Of a stretch of DNA of 64,000 nt, positions 7,017-14,473 are shown piece by piece. The notes under the pieces were generated by a model. It saw nothing but the letters and a program-made list of their open reading frames with translations, was not told the DNA's origin and ran no database searches. The stretch covers positions 1-64,000 of the forward strand of contig NZ_JBFAPK010000003.1 of the NCBI RefSeq assembly GCF_040676675.1, written 5' to 3'. The stretch comes from JBFAPK01 sp040676675 (GTDB lineage: Bacteria > Actinomycetota > Actinomycetes > Mycobacteriales > Micromonosporaceae). The stretch's first letter is position 1. Every line of letters begins with the position of its first letter. The position numbers and the translations under genes were made by a program.

Positions 7017-8012
7017 TCAGCGCTCGCTGTCCAGCTCCGCCATCGCGGGGGCGGCGTACCGCTCCCCGGCGGCGGCGCCGGCCGGTACCGCCAGCTCGAT
7101 GGCGGCCAGGTCGTCCTCGGTCAGCGTGAGGTCGAGCGCGCCCAGCGACTCGGCCAGCCGGTCCGGGCGGCGCGCGCCGACCAGCGGGACGATCTCCTCG
7201 CCGCGGCTGAGCACCCAGGCGATGGCGACCTGCGCGACCGTGGCGCCCCGCGCGTCGGCGATGGTCCGCAGCGCCTCGACGAGGCCGAGGTTCGCCAGCA
7301 GGTTGTCGCCCTGGAAGCGCGGACTGAAGCCGCGGAAGTCGCCCGGGGTGAGCGCGCGGTCGGCGCTCCATCGGCCGCTGAGCAGCCCTCGGGAGAGCAC
7401 CCCGTACGCGGTCACCCCGATGCCCAGCTCCCGCGCGGTCGGCAGGATCTCCGCCTCGATGCCGCGGGAGAGCAGCGAGTACTCGATCTGCAGGTCGCTG
7501 ATCGGGTGCACCGCGTTGGCCCGGCGGATGGTCTCGGCGCTGACCTCGGAGAGGCCGATGTGGCGTACCCGACCCGCCGTCACCTGCTCGGCGATGGCGC
7601 CGATGGTCTCCTCGACCGGCACGGTGTGGTCGAGCCGGCTCAGCCGGTAGATGTCGACGTGGTCGGTGCCGAGCCGCCGCAGGGTGTACGCGAGGAAGTT
7701 GGCGACGGCCTGGGGTCGGCCGTCCGTGCCGTGCCAACCGCCGTCCGGGTCGCGCAGCGCGCCGAACTTCACGCTGATCGTGACCTGGTCGCGGTCGCGC
7801 TCGCGCAGCGCCCGGCCGATCAGCATCTCGTTGTGTCCCATGCCGTAGAAGTCGCCGGTGTCGATCAGGCTGATCCCGGCGTCGAGGGCGGCGTGGATCG
7901 TGGCGACGCTCTCGGCCTCGTCGGCCGGGCCGTAGAGGTCGGACATCCCCATCGCGCCGAGCCCGATCGCGGAGACCCGCGGACCGGTCCGGCCAAGTGT
8001 GCGCGTCTGCAT
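7017..8012 (-). CDS. aldo/keto reductase
   Basis: The 331-residue NADPH-dependent (beta/alpha)8 oxidoreductase carries the catalytic Asp and Tyr (DTGDFYGMG) and Lys (ISVKFG). The usual catalytic His position falls in YRLSRLD, where His is absent, as I recall for the YRxxRLD AKR subgroup. A C-terminal NADP-binding segment (VGARRPDRL) is present. The ATG at 8012 has a GGGAG site 7 bases before it. It is followed by a TetR gene on the same strand. The natural substrate is unknown. Confidence 0.9.
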   Translation of the reverse strand: MQTRTLGRTGPRVSAIGLGAMGMSDLYGPADEAESVATIHAALDAGISLIDTGDFYGMGHNEMLIGRALRERDRDQVTISVKFGALRDPDGGWHGTDGRPQAVANFLAYTLRRLGTDHVDIYRLSRLDHTVPVEETIGAIAEQVTAGRVRHIGLSEVSAETIRRANAVHPISDLQIEYSLLSRGIEAEILPTARELGIGVTAYGVLSRGLLSGRWSADRALTPGDFRGFSPRFQGDNLLANLGLVEALRTIADARGATVAQVAIAWVLSRGEEIVPLVGARRPDRLAESLGALDLTLTEDDLAAIELAVPAGAAAGERYAAPAMAELDSER

Positions 8013-8061
8013 TGTGAACTCCCGTCTGGACCACCGTTCCGTATCGAGTATCAGCGAACAG

Positions 8062-8085
8062 CTGACAGATTTCAAATTTTGTCAG
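8062..8085. promoter_or_regulatory. candidate operator palindrome upstream of AKR-tetR
   Basis: CTGACA and TGTCAG flank an A+T-rich centre, giving 9 of 12 matching half-site positions over 24 bases. It lies 50 bases upstream of the AKR start in an A+T-rich pocket between divergent genes. It is the obvious candidate binding site for the TetR encoded downstream, though it could also serve the GNAT gene. Confidence 0.5.
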
Positions 8086-8165
8086 TCAACGGCTTCTGTA
8101 ACGCCCATCACCATGATCGACCGCTGGCTGCCGTGGCGGGCCGGGAACCGGCGAGGATTGCCGGC

Positions 8166-8807
8166 ATGGACATCCGCTTCGTACCCGATCCGGAGCTGAC
8201 CACCGAGCTGCGGCGGCAGCTCGTCACGCTCTGGACCGAGGTGACCAACGCCGGCGGGGCGGTCGGCTTCGTGGCCCCGGTCACCGAGGAGCAGGTACGC
8301 CCCACCGCCGACGCGGCCTTCGCCGGCATCGACGACGGCCACGACCGGCTGCTGGTCGGGTACGAGGGGATGCGGCCGGTGGCCTTCCTGATCTTCGCAA
8401 GCAACCGGTTCGCGCTGAAGGCGCACTGGTGCACGCTCAAGCGCGTGATGGTGCACCCCGGCCGCCAGCGCTCCGGCTACGGCGAGGCGATCATGCGGGA
8501 GGCCGAGCGGCTCGGGCGGCAGGCCGGCTGGGACGCGCTGCACGTGACGCTGCGCGGCGGGCTCGGCCTGGAACGGTTCTACCAGCGGTGCGGCTACCGC
8601 GAGGTCGGCCGTCTGCCGGGCGCGCTGCGGTTGGCGCCCGGCGACGACCGCGACGAGGTGCTGATGTGGCTCCCGCTGCGCGCACCACAGGTCGCGGCAC
8701 AGGAGGTCGCGGCACAGGAGGTCGCGTTACAGGGTGGGTCACCGGAGGTCGCGGCACAGGGCGGGTCACCGGTTGCGGCGCGGTCGGGTCACCGGACCTC
8801 GCCCTGA
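8166..8807 (+). CDS. GNAT-family N-acetyltransferase with repetitive tail
   Basis: The first 170 residues form a GNAT acetyl-CoA-dependent acyltransferase; the acetyl-CoA loop is seen as VHPGRQRSGYGEAIM, followed by a C-terminal strand with ERFYQRCGYREVGRLPG. The substrate is unknown. The final 40 residues are a low-complexity tail encoded by 15-base repeats (8691-8790) reading Glu-Val-Ala-Ala-Gln and Gly-Gly-Ser-Pro units. The tail is probably a recent expansion without a catalytic role. The gene converges with the FAD monooxygenase. Confidence 0.87.
   Translation: MDIRFVPDPELTTELRRQLVTLWTEVTNAGGAVGFVAPVTEEQVRPTADAAFAGIDDGHDRLLVGYEGMRPVAFLIFASNRFALKAHWCTLKRVMVHPGRQRSGYGEAIMREAERLGRQAGWDALHVTLRGGLGLERFYQRCGYREVGRLPGALRLAPGDDRDEVLMWLPLRAPQVAAQEVAAQEVALQGGSPEVAAQGGSPVAARSGHRTSP
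8691..8790. repeat. short tandem repeats inside the GNAT gene
   Basis: A GAGGTCGCGGCACAG 15-base unit occurs about four times, with interleaved GGGTCACCGG units. The period is a multiple of three, so the reading frame is kept. Confidence 0.85.
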
Positions 8808-8870
8808 GCGGACGTCCGGACCTTCCGGGCAGGAGCGTCCACCAGGGCGAGGCCGGCCGCGTCGCGCGGG

Positions 8871-9995
8871 TCAGTCCGCGGCTGCCGGCCCGCTGGACCG
8901 CGGCGTGAAGAAGCGGACGATGTCGTCGGCCGCGGTGGGCGACAGCATCATCGCCTGGACCCGTGCGGACATCTCGGCGATCGGGCGGATCCTGACGAAC
9001 ATCGCCTCCTCGTACGCCCGGATCGCCGAGTCGGGGTCGGCGGGGTCGCCGGCCAGTTCGGCGGCGAGTTCGGCGGCGTCGAGCATGGCCTGGTTCGCGC
9101 CCTCGCCGACCGGCGGCATGAGGTGCGCGGCGTCGCCGACGAGGGTGATGCCCGGTCGGTGGGGCCAGCGGGTACCGGTGGGCATCGCCTCGATCCCGCG
9201 CGGGGTCGGCGGGCCGTCGCCGGCTTCGATGAGTGCGGTGAGGCGGGAGTCCCAGCCGTCGAACATCTCCAGCAGAGCGCGCTTGCTGCGGTAGGTGTCC
9301 AGGTGGCGACCGTCGGCGGGTAGGGAGATCCCGACTCGGATGCCGCCGTCGCCGAGGCGTTGCGCGGCCAGGATCTGGCTCGCGCCCACGCACCAGAGGT
9401 TTCCGGGGCCGACGAGTTCGGCAAGATCCGGGTGGCGCCGGTCGGCGTCGCCGATGCTCAGCTCGACCAAGGTGGCGACCGGGGACAGCCGCACGTCGGT
9501 GAGCAGCGACCGGACGACCGAGCGTGCGCCGTCCGCGCCGACGAGGACGTCGCAGTCGGCGCGGTGGCCGCCGTCGAACGCCAGTTCGAAGCCTCCGTCA
9601 GGTCGTGGCGTCACCGCGACGAGCCGGTGCCGCCAGGCCACCGCTTCGCCCGGGAGCGAATCGAGCAGAAGGTCACGCAGTACGCCGCGGTCGATCTCCG
9701 GGCGTCCGGAGAACGAGCCGGGTCGTGGCCGGTGGTGCACGAGGGTACGGCCGGCCGGGTCGAGGATGCGATGTTCCTCGCCCTCCGGCCGCGCCTCGGA
9801 CCGGAATCGGCCGGTGAGGCCGGCGTCGGCCAACGCCCGCTGCCCGGACTCCGGGTGCAGGTCGAGCATTCCGCCCTGCGATCGCGCGGATCGGCTCGCC
9901 TCGCGTTCGTACACCACCGCGTCGATGCCGTGCCGGTGCAGGATTCGGGCCAGCGTCAGGCCGCCGAGGCCGCCACCGGCGATCGCGATTCGCAT
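8871..9995 (-). CDS. FAD-dependent monooxygenase (TetX/PHBH-like)
   Basis: This 374-residue class A flavoprotein hydroxylase has an N-terminal Rossmann motif GGGLGGLTLARIL, a middle DG motif (LVGADGARSVVR) and the GD motif (LVGDAAHLMPPVGEGANQAM). These bind FAD and NADPH. Its nearest functional types are TetX-like drug-inactivating and aromatic hydroxylases. Three tandem ATGs precede it; 9995 is chosen because GGAG lies 6 bases upstream. It is divergent from a TetR gene 30 bases away and is probably its regulated target, so a xenobiotic-detoxification role is reasonable but unproven. Confidence 0.9.
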   Translation of the reverse strand: MRIAIAGGGLGGLTLARILHRHGIDAVVYEREASRSARSQGGMLDLHPESGQRALADAGLTGRFRSEARPEGEEHRILDPAGRTLVHHRPRPGSFSGRPEIDRGVLRDLLLDSLPGEAVAWRHRLVAVTPRPDGGFELAFDGGHRADCDVLVGADGARSVVRSLLTDVRLSPVATLVELSIGDADRRHPDLAELVGPGNLWCVGASQILAAQRLGDGGIRVGISLPADGRHLDTYRSKRALLEMFDGWDSRLTALIEAGDGPPTPRGIEAMPTGTRWPHRPGITLVGDAAHLMPPVGEGANQAMLDAAELAAELAGDPADPDSAIRAYEEAMFVRIRPIAEMSARVQAMMLSPTAADDIVRFFTPRSSGPAAAD

Positions 9996-10007
9996 CATCA
10001 TCTCCGT

Positions 10008-10044
10008 TACCGTACGCTGTACCTCATGGATACACCGTACGGTA
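10008..10044. promoter_or_regulatory. palindromic TetR operator in the divergent promoter
   Basis: Perfect 9-base inverted arms TACCGTACG (10008-10016) and CGTACGGTA (10036-10044) are separated by 19 bases and extend imperfectly outward. They span the 30-base gap between the monooxygenase and tetR and run into the first codons of tetR. This is the geometry of a shared TetR-family operator. Transcripts may be leaderless or very short-leadered. Confidence 0.75.
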
Positions 10045-10751
10045 GCGTACCGCTGCCCGTCTGGGAACGGCCCGAGCCGCAGCCGCGAGCGGCGCCGGTG
10101 CCGCTGAGCCGCGCGAAGATCGCCGCCACGGCGATCCGACTCGCCGACGCGCACGGCCTCGACGGGCTGTCGGTACGCAAGATCGCCAAAGAGCTCGGTG
10201 TCGGTCCGATGCGGCTCTACGACTACGTGACCAACCGGTCCGAACTGCTCGACCTGATGGTCGACGCGGTGTACGCCCAGATCGCCCAGGCCGATCGGCA
10301 CTCCGATTGGCGCGCCACGGTACTGGCCATCGTCCACCGGACCCGGGACGCCGCTCTCGATCATGAGTGGTTCGTCGACCTGCTCGGCGCCCGGCCGCAC
10401 CTGGGACCGCACGCGCTCGCCGTGGGCGAATCGACCGCGGCGGCGCTCAGCCAGGCCCCCGGCCTGCGCGGCGTCGACGAACTCCAGCGGGCCCTGGGCG
10501 CCCTCAACGCGTTCATCGTCGGAGCGCTCCGCAGGGAGGTCACCGAGCGGCGGACCGCCCGGTCAACCGGCACCGACGTGTCCGCCTGGCAGGCCGCCCT
10601 CGGGCCCTACCTGACCCGCATGCTCGAAACCGGCCGCTACCCCACCATCGCCCGGCTCGTCATCGACGGTGCCCACCTCGACGCCGAGGAAACCTTCCAC
10701 CACAACCTGGTCACCGTCCTGGACGGCATCACCGCCCGTTCCCACCCGTGA
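10026..10751 (+). CDS. TetR/AcrR regulator with tetracycline-repressor-like C-terminal domain
   Basis: The 241-residue protein has a Pro-rich leader of about 28 residues and a helix-turn-helix (SVRKIAKELGVGPMRLYDYVTNR). The C-terminal ligand-binding domain is of the tetracycline-repressor C-terminal class. It is divergent from the FAD monooxygenase with a shared palindrome, so the simplest model is ligand-relieved repression of both genes. Confidence 0.9.
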   Translation: MDTPYGSVPLPVWERPEPQPRAAPVPLSRAKIAATAIRLADAHGLDGLSVRKIAKELGVGPMRLYDYVTNRSELLDLMVDAVYAQIAQADRHSDWRATVLAIVHRTRDAALDHEWFVDLLGARPHLGPHALAVGESTAAALSQAPGLRGVDELQRALGALNAFIVGALRREVTERRTARSTGTDVSAWQAALGPYLTRMLETGRYPTIARLVIDGAHLDAEETFHHNLVTVLDGITARSHP

Positions 10752-10820
10752 CCGCGGGACCCGGCCTGACCGCCGGCGGCCGGGGAGGTGGCGGCGCCCG
10801 TCGCCGGCTGGTCCCGGGGC

Positions 10821-11097
10821 CTAGGCGGCCACCAGGCGCCGGGTCGACAGCCAGATCGCGTACGGGTTGACGCCGTCGGGGTAGCGCTCGACCAGCGGGA
10901 AGTTCCAGGGGGCGCCCGGCTTGCCGTCCGGCATGCTCCGGTGATGGGCGGGTCCACGATCACGGCCTCGCGGGCGCCGTGGACCAGCGTGTGTGCCAGC
11001 GGGACCAGTGCGGCCGTCGGGCAACCCCGTCCCGGACCGGCGCGAGGCCGGAGACGAGTACGTCGTAGCGCAGCGGCGCGTTACCGGGCGTCGGGTA
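10821..11097 (-). pseudogene. remnant of a metallo-beta-lactamase-fold hydrolase gene
   Basis: The minus strand holds pieces of one protein in different frames. Directly after the SnoaL-like stop, one frame reads RYDVLVSGLAPVRDG. A second frame then reads LVHGAREAVIVDPPIT, typical of the N-terminal strands of MBL-fold hydrolases. The third frame ends with NFPLVERYPDGVNPYAIWL and a TAG, typical of the C-terminus of such proteins. The His-X-His-X-Asp-His core is missing. I infer a frameshift plus an internal deletion of perhaps 600 bases. With it, the 355-base stretch 10752-11106 contains no other gene that I can support. Confidence 0.6.
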
Positions 11098-11106
11098 CTC
11101 CTTGCG

Positions 11107-11517
11107 TCATCCGGGAATGGTGAAGAACTCGGCGTACGGGGTGCCCTTGAAGTGCTCGCCCATGAGGCGGGCGAAGAGCAGCACAGCCGGCAGCGGCCGG
11201 TGGTTCATCACCAGGTGCTGGACCTTGCCCTGGTCGTTCCGGTAGATCACGGCGATGTTGGCGATAGGTTGGCCCTGCACCTGGGACGAGTAGTCCTCGA
11301 CGTAGCCGTTGTCGCCGTACTCCCCGACGAAGACGAAGTCCTGGTACTCGTAGAGCGTCCGGGCGTACGCCAGCAGCGTCCGGACCGCCTCGGCGCCGCG
11401 GACCGTGCCGTTGACCGTGGAGCCCTCCATCGTGACGTCGTCGGCCAGCTCGCCGATCCAGGGCGGGTTGTAGTCCGTCCGGCGCCGGGCCGGGTCGCCG
11501 CTTCCAAGGTAGGTCAT
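11107..11517 (-). CDS. SnoaL-like / NTF2-fold protein
   Basis: The 136-residue protein has the layout of the SnoaL-like polyketide-cyclase/NTF2 superfamily: an N-terminal helix, a curved sheet and the segment DFVFVGEYGDNGYVEDYSSQ. Such proteins act as isomerases, cyclases or binding domains, and specificity cannot be inferred. It is divergent from the CGNR gene, with 73 bases between. A decayed MBL-hydrolase gene follows it on the same strand and was probably once its operon partner. Confidence 0.75.
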   Translation of the reverse strand: MTYLGSGDPARRRTDYNPPWIGELADDVTMEGSTVNGTVRGAEAVRTLLAYARTLYEYQDFVFVGEYGDNGYVEDYSSQVQGQPIANIAVIYRNDQGKVQHLVMNHRPLPAVLLFARLMGEHFKGTPYAEFFTIPG

Positions 11518-11590
11518 GACAGAACCATAGCCTCTTTGCTTCTGTCCGACAGCCAATGAGCGACAGAGCCCAAGGACATATGCTTGCGTC

Positions 11591-12181
11591 GTGTCGCGTA
11601 CCGCCCTGCCCCGCGCCCAGCAGGCCGCCGACGAGGCCGGCCTCCGCTTCGTCGAGGCGTTCCTGGCCACCGCGCCCGCCGCCCTCGCCGGAGATCCGGA
11701 GCGGGACGAGCTGGCCGGCCTGACCCGCGCGCGGCGATGGTTGCGCGGGGCGCTGGCCGGGTTCGCGCCGCGGTCGCGGCTCGCGCGCCCGTCGGTCGGG
11801 CTCCGGCGCGAGGACCTCGCGCCACTGGCCACCTTCCGGGAGAGTCTGCGCGAGGCGCTGCGGGCCGACGCCCCGCGACGGTCCGCACCGGCGGGGCCCG
11901 ACGACTTCGCCGTCGAGCTGCGCTGGAGCCCGGGCGAGGGCGTACGGTACCGGCCGACCGGCGAGGGGTGGCGGGCGGTCGCCGGGCTCGTCGCCGTCGA
12001 ACTGCTCCGCGCCGAGGCGGCGGGCACGCTCGGTCGGCTCAAGACCTGCGCGTACCCGCCGTGCGGCTTCCCGTTCGTCGACCGCTCCCCCACCGTCTCG
12101 CGGATGTGGCACGACACGAAGCGATGCGGGAATCTGGTGAACCTCCGCGCGGCCCGGGCGCGCGCCTCGGCCGGCACGTAA
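11591..12181 (+). CDS. CGNR zinc-finger domain protein (ABATE type)
   Basis: The 196-residue protein starts at GTG 11591. The N-terminal 140 residues resemble the ABATE domain. The C-terminal 45 residues carry the CGNR zinc finger: Cys-X4-Cys (CAYPPC), then Trp-His and Cys-Gly-Asn near the end, with Leu where the family usually has Arg. These are putative stress-responsive regulators. It is divergently paired with the SnoaL-like gene. The gap contains a loose TCTGTC/GACAGA inverted pair around 11541-11567 that could be its operator. Confidence 0.85.
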   Translation: MSRTALPRAQQAADEAGLRFVEAFLATAPAALAGDPERDELAGLTRARRWLRGALAGFAPRSRLARPSVGLRREDLAPLATFRESLREALRADAPRRSAPAGPDDFAVELRWSPGEGVRYRPTGEGWRAVAGLVAVELLRAEAAGTLGRLKTCAYPPCGFPFVDRSPTVSRMWHDTKRCGNLVNLRAARARASAGT

Positions 12182-12262
12182 CCCGGCGGGCGCGCCAGCC
12201 GGGGGCAGGCGCGGAAGCCGGCCGGTGCGCAGCCGGAGCCGGCGAGTGGACCGGTGCGGCGG

Positions 12263-13321
12263 CTACCCGCAGGCTGGCGGGGAGGCGGAGGCACCCACCG
12301 CCGGCGCGCTCGGCGGCGGCGTGGACGGTACGGCCGAGGCGCTCGGCGACGGCGCCGTCCCGCTCGGCGTCGGGCTCGGCGAGCCGGCGGCCGGATCGCC
12401 GTAGAGGCGTACGCCGCTGCGTTGCAACTGCTTCGGCGCGAGCCGGATGCCGGTGGCGACCGCCTGGTTGCCGTACACGTCGGTGACGCGGATCGAGTAC
12501 GGCCCGGGGCCGAGCCCGCTGGCGATCGTCCAGTAGTTGTCCGGTTCCCGTTTCGCGGCGCGCCAGCCGCCGCCGGCCGCCATCGCCTCGACCGACCGCA
12601 GCGGGTTGCCGTGTGCGCCGACCTGTACCGCGAACCAGTACCTCGAGGTGCCGCCCTTCATCCGGAAGGTCAGCGGGCCGGGCAACGGCGGGTCGACGGC
12701 GGCCCGGTACGAGACCCGGACGATCCCCTTCGCCGGGTCGGCGATCCGCGCGAACGCCTGCCGGGACAGGTCGATCTTGCTGTTGGCGCAGCCGGCGCAC
12801 TCGTCCATGACCAGCACCCGGACCGTGCCCTTCGGCCCGGTCACGTCGAGGTAGCTGCCGCAGGCCGCCCCGCCGGAGAACCCGGGCCGGCCGAGCGCGA
12901 CGTAGAGCCGGTCGGCCGGCGGACCCGGGTACGAGCAGGTGCCGCCGCTGCCCCGGGCGTCGTAGTAGCTGGCCTCGACGGAACGGACGGCGGTACCGCT
13001 CGGCGGGGCGGCGCAGGCCGGCGCGGCGCCCGAGCGCACGGCGAGCGCGATCCCCACGACGGCGGCGAGCACGACCGCGCCGCCGCCGACCAGCCAGCGC
13101 CGCAGCCGACGCGGCCGGCGTCCCGGATCGACAGTCCCCACGCCGGCAACTCCCGAATCGGCAGTTCCCGGGCCGGCAACTCCCGCGCCGGCAGTCACCG
13201 GGGCGGCGTCGGCCGCCGGAGTCGGGTCGGCGGGCCGGTCGTTAGCCGGCGGCTGATCGGGGGTCGGATCCGCATCGGGGCCGGTAGCTGCGGATTCGAT
13301 CATGTCCGTCACCCCGGGCAT
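12263..13321 (-). CDS. membrane-anchored expansin-like protein
   Basis: This 352-residue protein has a Pro/Ala-rich cytoplasmic leader, one transmembrane helix (about 77-96), then two domains. The first (about 112-205) is a double-psi beta-barrel with the expansin signature VMDECAGC and IDLSRQAF, including the Asp (173) of the GH45/RlpA-like site. The second (about 210-305) is a CBM63-like domain (TSRYWFAVQVGAHGNPLRSV). A Ser/Pro-rich tail follows. Expansins loosen cellulose or peptidoglycan without hydrolysis. Here it would be tethered outside the cell. ATG 13303 is an alternative start. Confidence 0.85.
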   Translation of the reverse strand: MPGVTDMIESAATGPDADPTPDQPPANDRPADPTPAADAAPVTAGAGVAGPGTADSGVAGVGTVDPGRRPRRLRRWLVGGGAVVLAAVVGIALAVRSGAAPACAAPPSGTAVRSVEASYYDARGSGGTCSYPGPPADRLYVALGRPGFSGGAACGSYLDVTGPKGTVRVLVMDECAGCANSKIDLSRQAFARIADPAKGIVRVSYRAAVDPPLPGPLTFRMKGGTSRYWFAVQVGAHGNPLRSVEAMAAGGGWRAAKREPDNYWTIASGLGPGPYSIRVTDVYGNQAVATGIRLAPKQLQRSGVRLYGDPAAGSPSPTPSGTAPSPSASAVPSTPPPSAPAVGASASPPACG

Positions 13322-13457
13322 GCTGCCCGAGCCGGCCGGTACCGCGCAACCGACCTAAGGGAGATCTAATACTTCGGCGGCGGCTCCACCGCGTCGCCGA
13401 CGGCGATGGTCGGCCCGGTCCGGGTCCGACCGGGGCGGTCTCGGGAAGCGCCCCGGT

Positions 13458-13512
13458 CGCACCGCACGACCCGCACCACGCGACCCGCACCACGCGACCC
13501 GCACCGCGCGCC
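13458..13512. repeat. short tandem repeat (GCACCACGCGACCC)
   Basis: A 14-base unit is repeated about three times, with degenerate copies downstream. It lies in the 249-base gap between the expansin-like gene and the methyltransferase gene, where no coding region is supported. Confidence 0.75.
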
Positions 13513-13570
13513 GCTCACCGCATGACCCTCACCGCGCGCCGCTCGCCACCCGGCCCGCACCACGGGTGCC

Positions 13571-14404
13571 TCACCAGACGGCGCCGATGCCGTCGCCCGG
13601 GTACCAGTGCCCGGCCGGGGTCTCCCGGTAGGCGAGGAACCGGCGGCCGGTCTGCTCGGCGTGCTCGGCGAGGACGTTGGTGGCGGTGACGTTGTCGGTG
13701 AGCAGCAGCGCGCCGCGGGCCAGCTTCGGCTCGACCGCGGTGAACTCGCGCCGCTCGTGGGCGGCGCTGTGGTCGCTGTCGTGCAGGAAGACGTCGACCG
13801 GGCGGTCGAGCCGCTCGATCGAGGCGATCGAGTCGCCGATGACCAGGTCGACCACCTCCGACCAGGGCTCGGTGGCGGCCAGGTACCCCGCCTCCGGGTT
13901 GATGTCGAGCGCGGTGAGCCGGCCGGGGTGGCCCTCCCGCGCGTTGCGCAGCAGCGCCGCCGCGAGTACGCAACTGCCGAGCCCCTTGTCCACGCCGGTC
14001 TCCACGACGTGGCCGGGGCGGACCACCCGCAGGATCGCGTACCAGCCGATCCGGCGGGCGTAGCGGACCCGGCGGTCGGCGAGCCCGCGTCGGGCCGCGT
14101 TGGCGGTGACGTGCTCGATGTGCGCCCGCAGGCGCTCGTCGGATTCGATCTCGGAGAGGTACCCGCGTACCCGCGCCACCGGGGCGTCGCAGACGGTACT
14201 GACGAACCAGGCGAGGTGCTCCCGGCTCAGGCGGGTCAGGTCGTAGGTGTAGTTGTGGTGTTCGCGCGAGGTCAGCAGCCACCGGGCCGAGACGCCGAGC
14301 AGCCGCGCGTCGTGTCGGGCGACCCGGGCGAGTCGCTTGGGGAAGGCGGCGACCGGCGCGAGCCGGGTCCGGGCTACCGCCCGGCGGAGCGTCGTCCCAT
14401 CCAT
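13571..14404 (-). CDS. SAM-dependent class I methyltransferase
   Basis: The 277-residue protein has the nucleotide-binding motif VVETGVDKGLGSCVLAAAL, an acidic residue after the second strand (LTALDINPEAG) and DVFLHDSDHSAAHERREF. This is the pattern of Methyltransf_24-type O-methyltransferases. The substrate is unknown. It is divergent from the RpiR regulator of the hut cluster, with only 69 bases between. One of two similar A+T-rich boxes in that gap abuts its start codon, so the hut regulator may also affect it. Confidence 0.82.
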   Translation of the reverse strand: MDGTTLRRAVARTRLAPVAAFPKRLARVARHDARLLGVSARWLLTSREHHNYTYDLTRLSREHLAWFVSTVCDAPVARVRGYLSEIESDERLRAHIEHVTANAARRGLADRRVRYARRIGWYAILRVVRPGHVVETGVDKGLGSCVLAAALLRNAREGHPGRLTALDINPEAGYLAATEPWSEVVDLVIGDSIASIERLDRPVDVFLHDSDHSAAHERREFTAVEPKLARGALLLTDNVTATNVLAEHAEQTGRRFLAYRETPAGHWYPGDGIGAVW

Positions 14405-14408
14405 GACG

Positions 14409-14462
14409 ATGGTTTTATCATCCCGCGGGCCAGGTCATTGTGCCGTGAATGATTTTATGCAT
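14409..14462. promoter_or_regulatory. paired A+T-rich boxes between methyltransferase and hut regulator
   Basis: ATGGTTTTATCAT (14409-14421) and ATGATTTTATGCAT (14449-14462) share the core ATGRTTTTAT, 40 bases apart, each partly palindromic. They stand out in a very G+C-rich setting. They are candidate sites for the RpiR protein encoded next door, and the second probably overlaps the rpiR promoter. Confidence 0.5.
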
Positions 14463-14473
14463 AGAGTCAGCTC

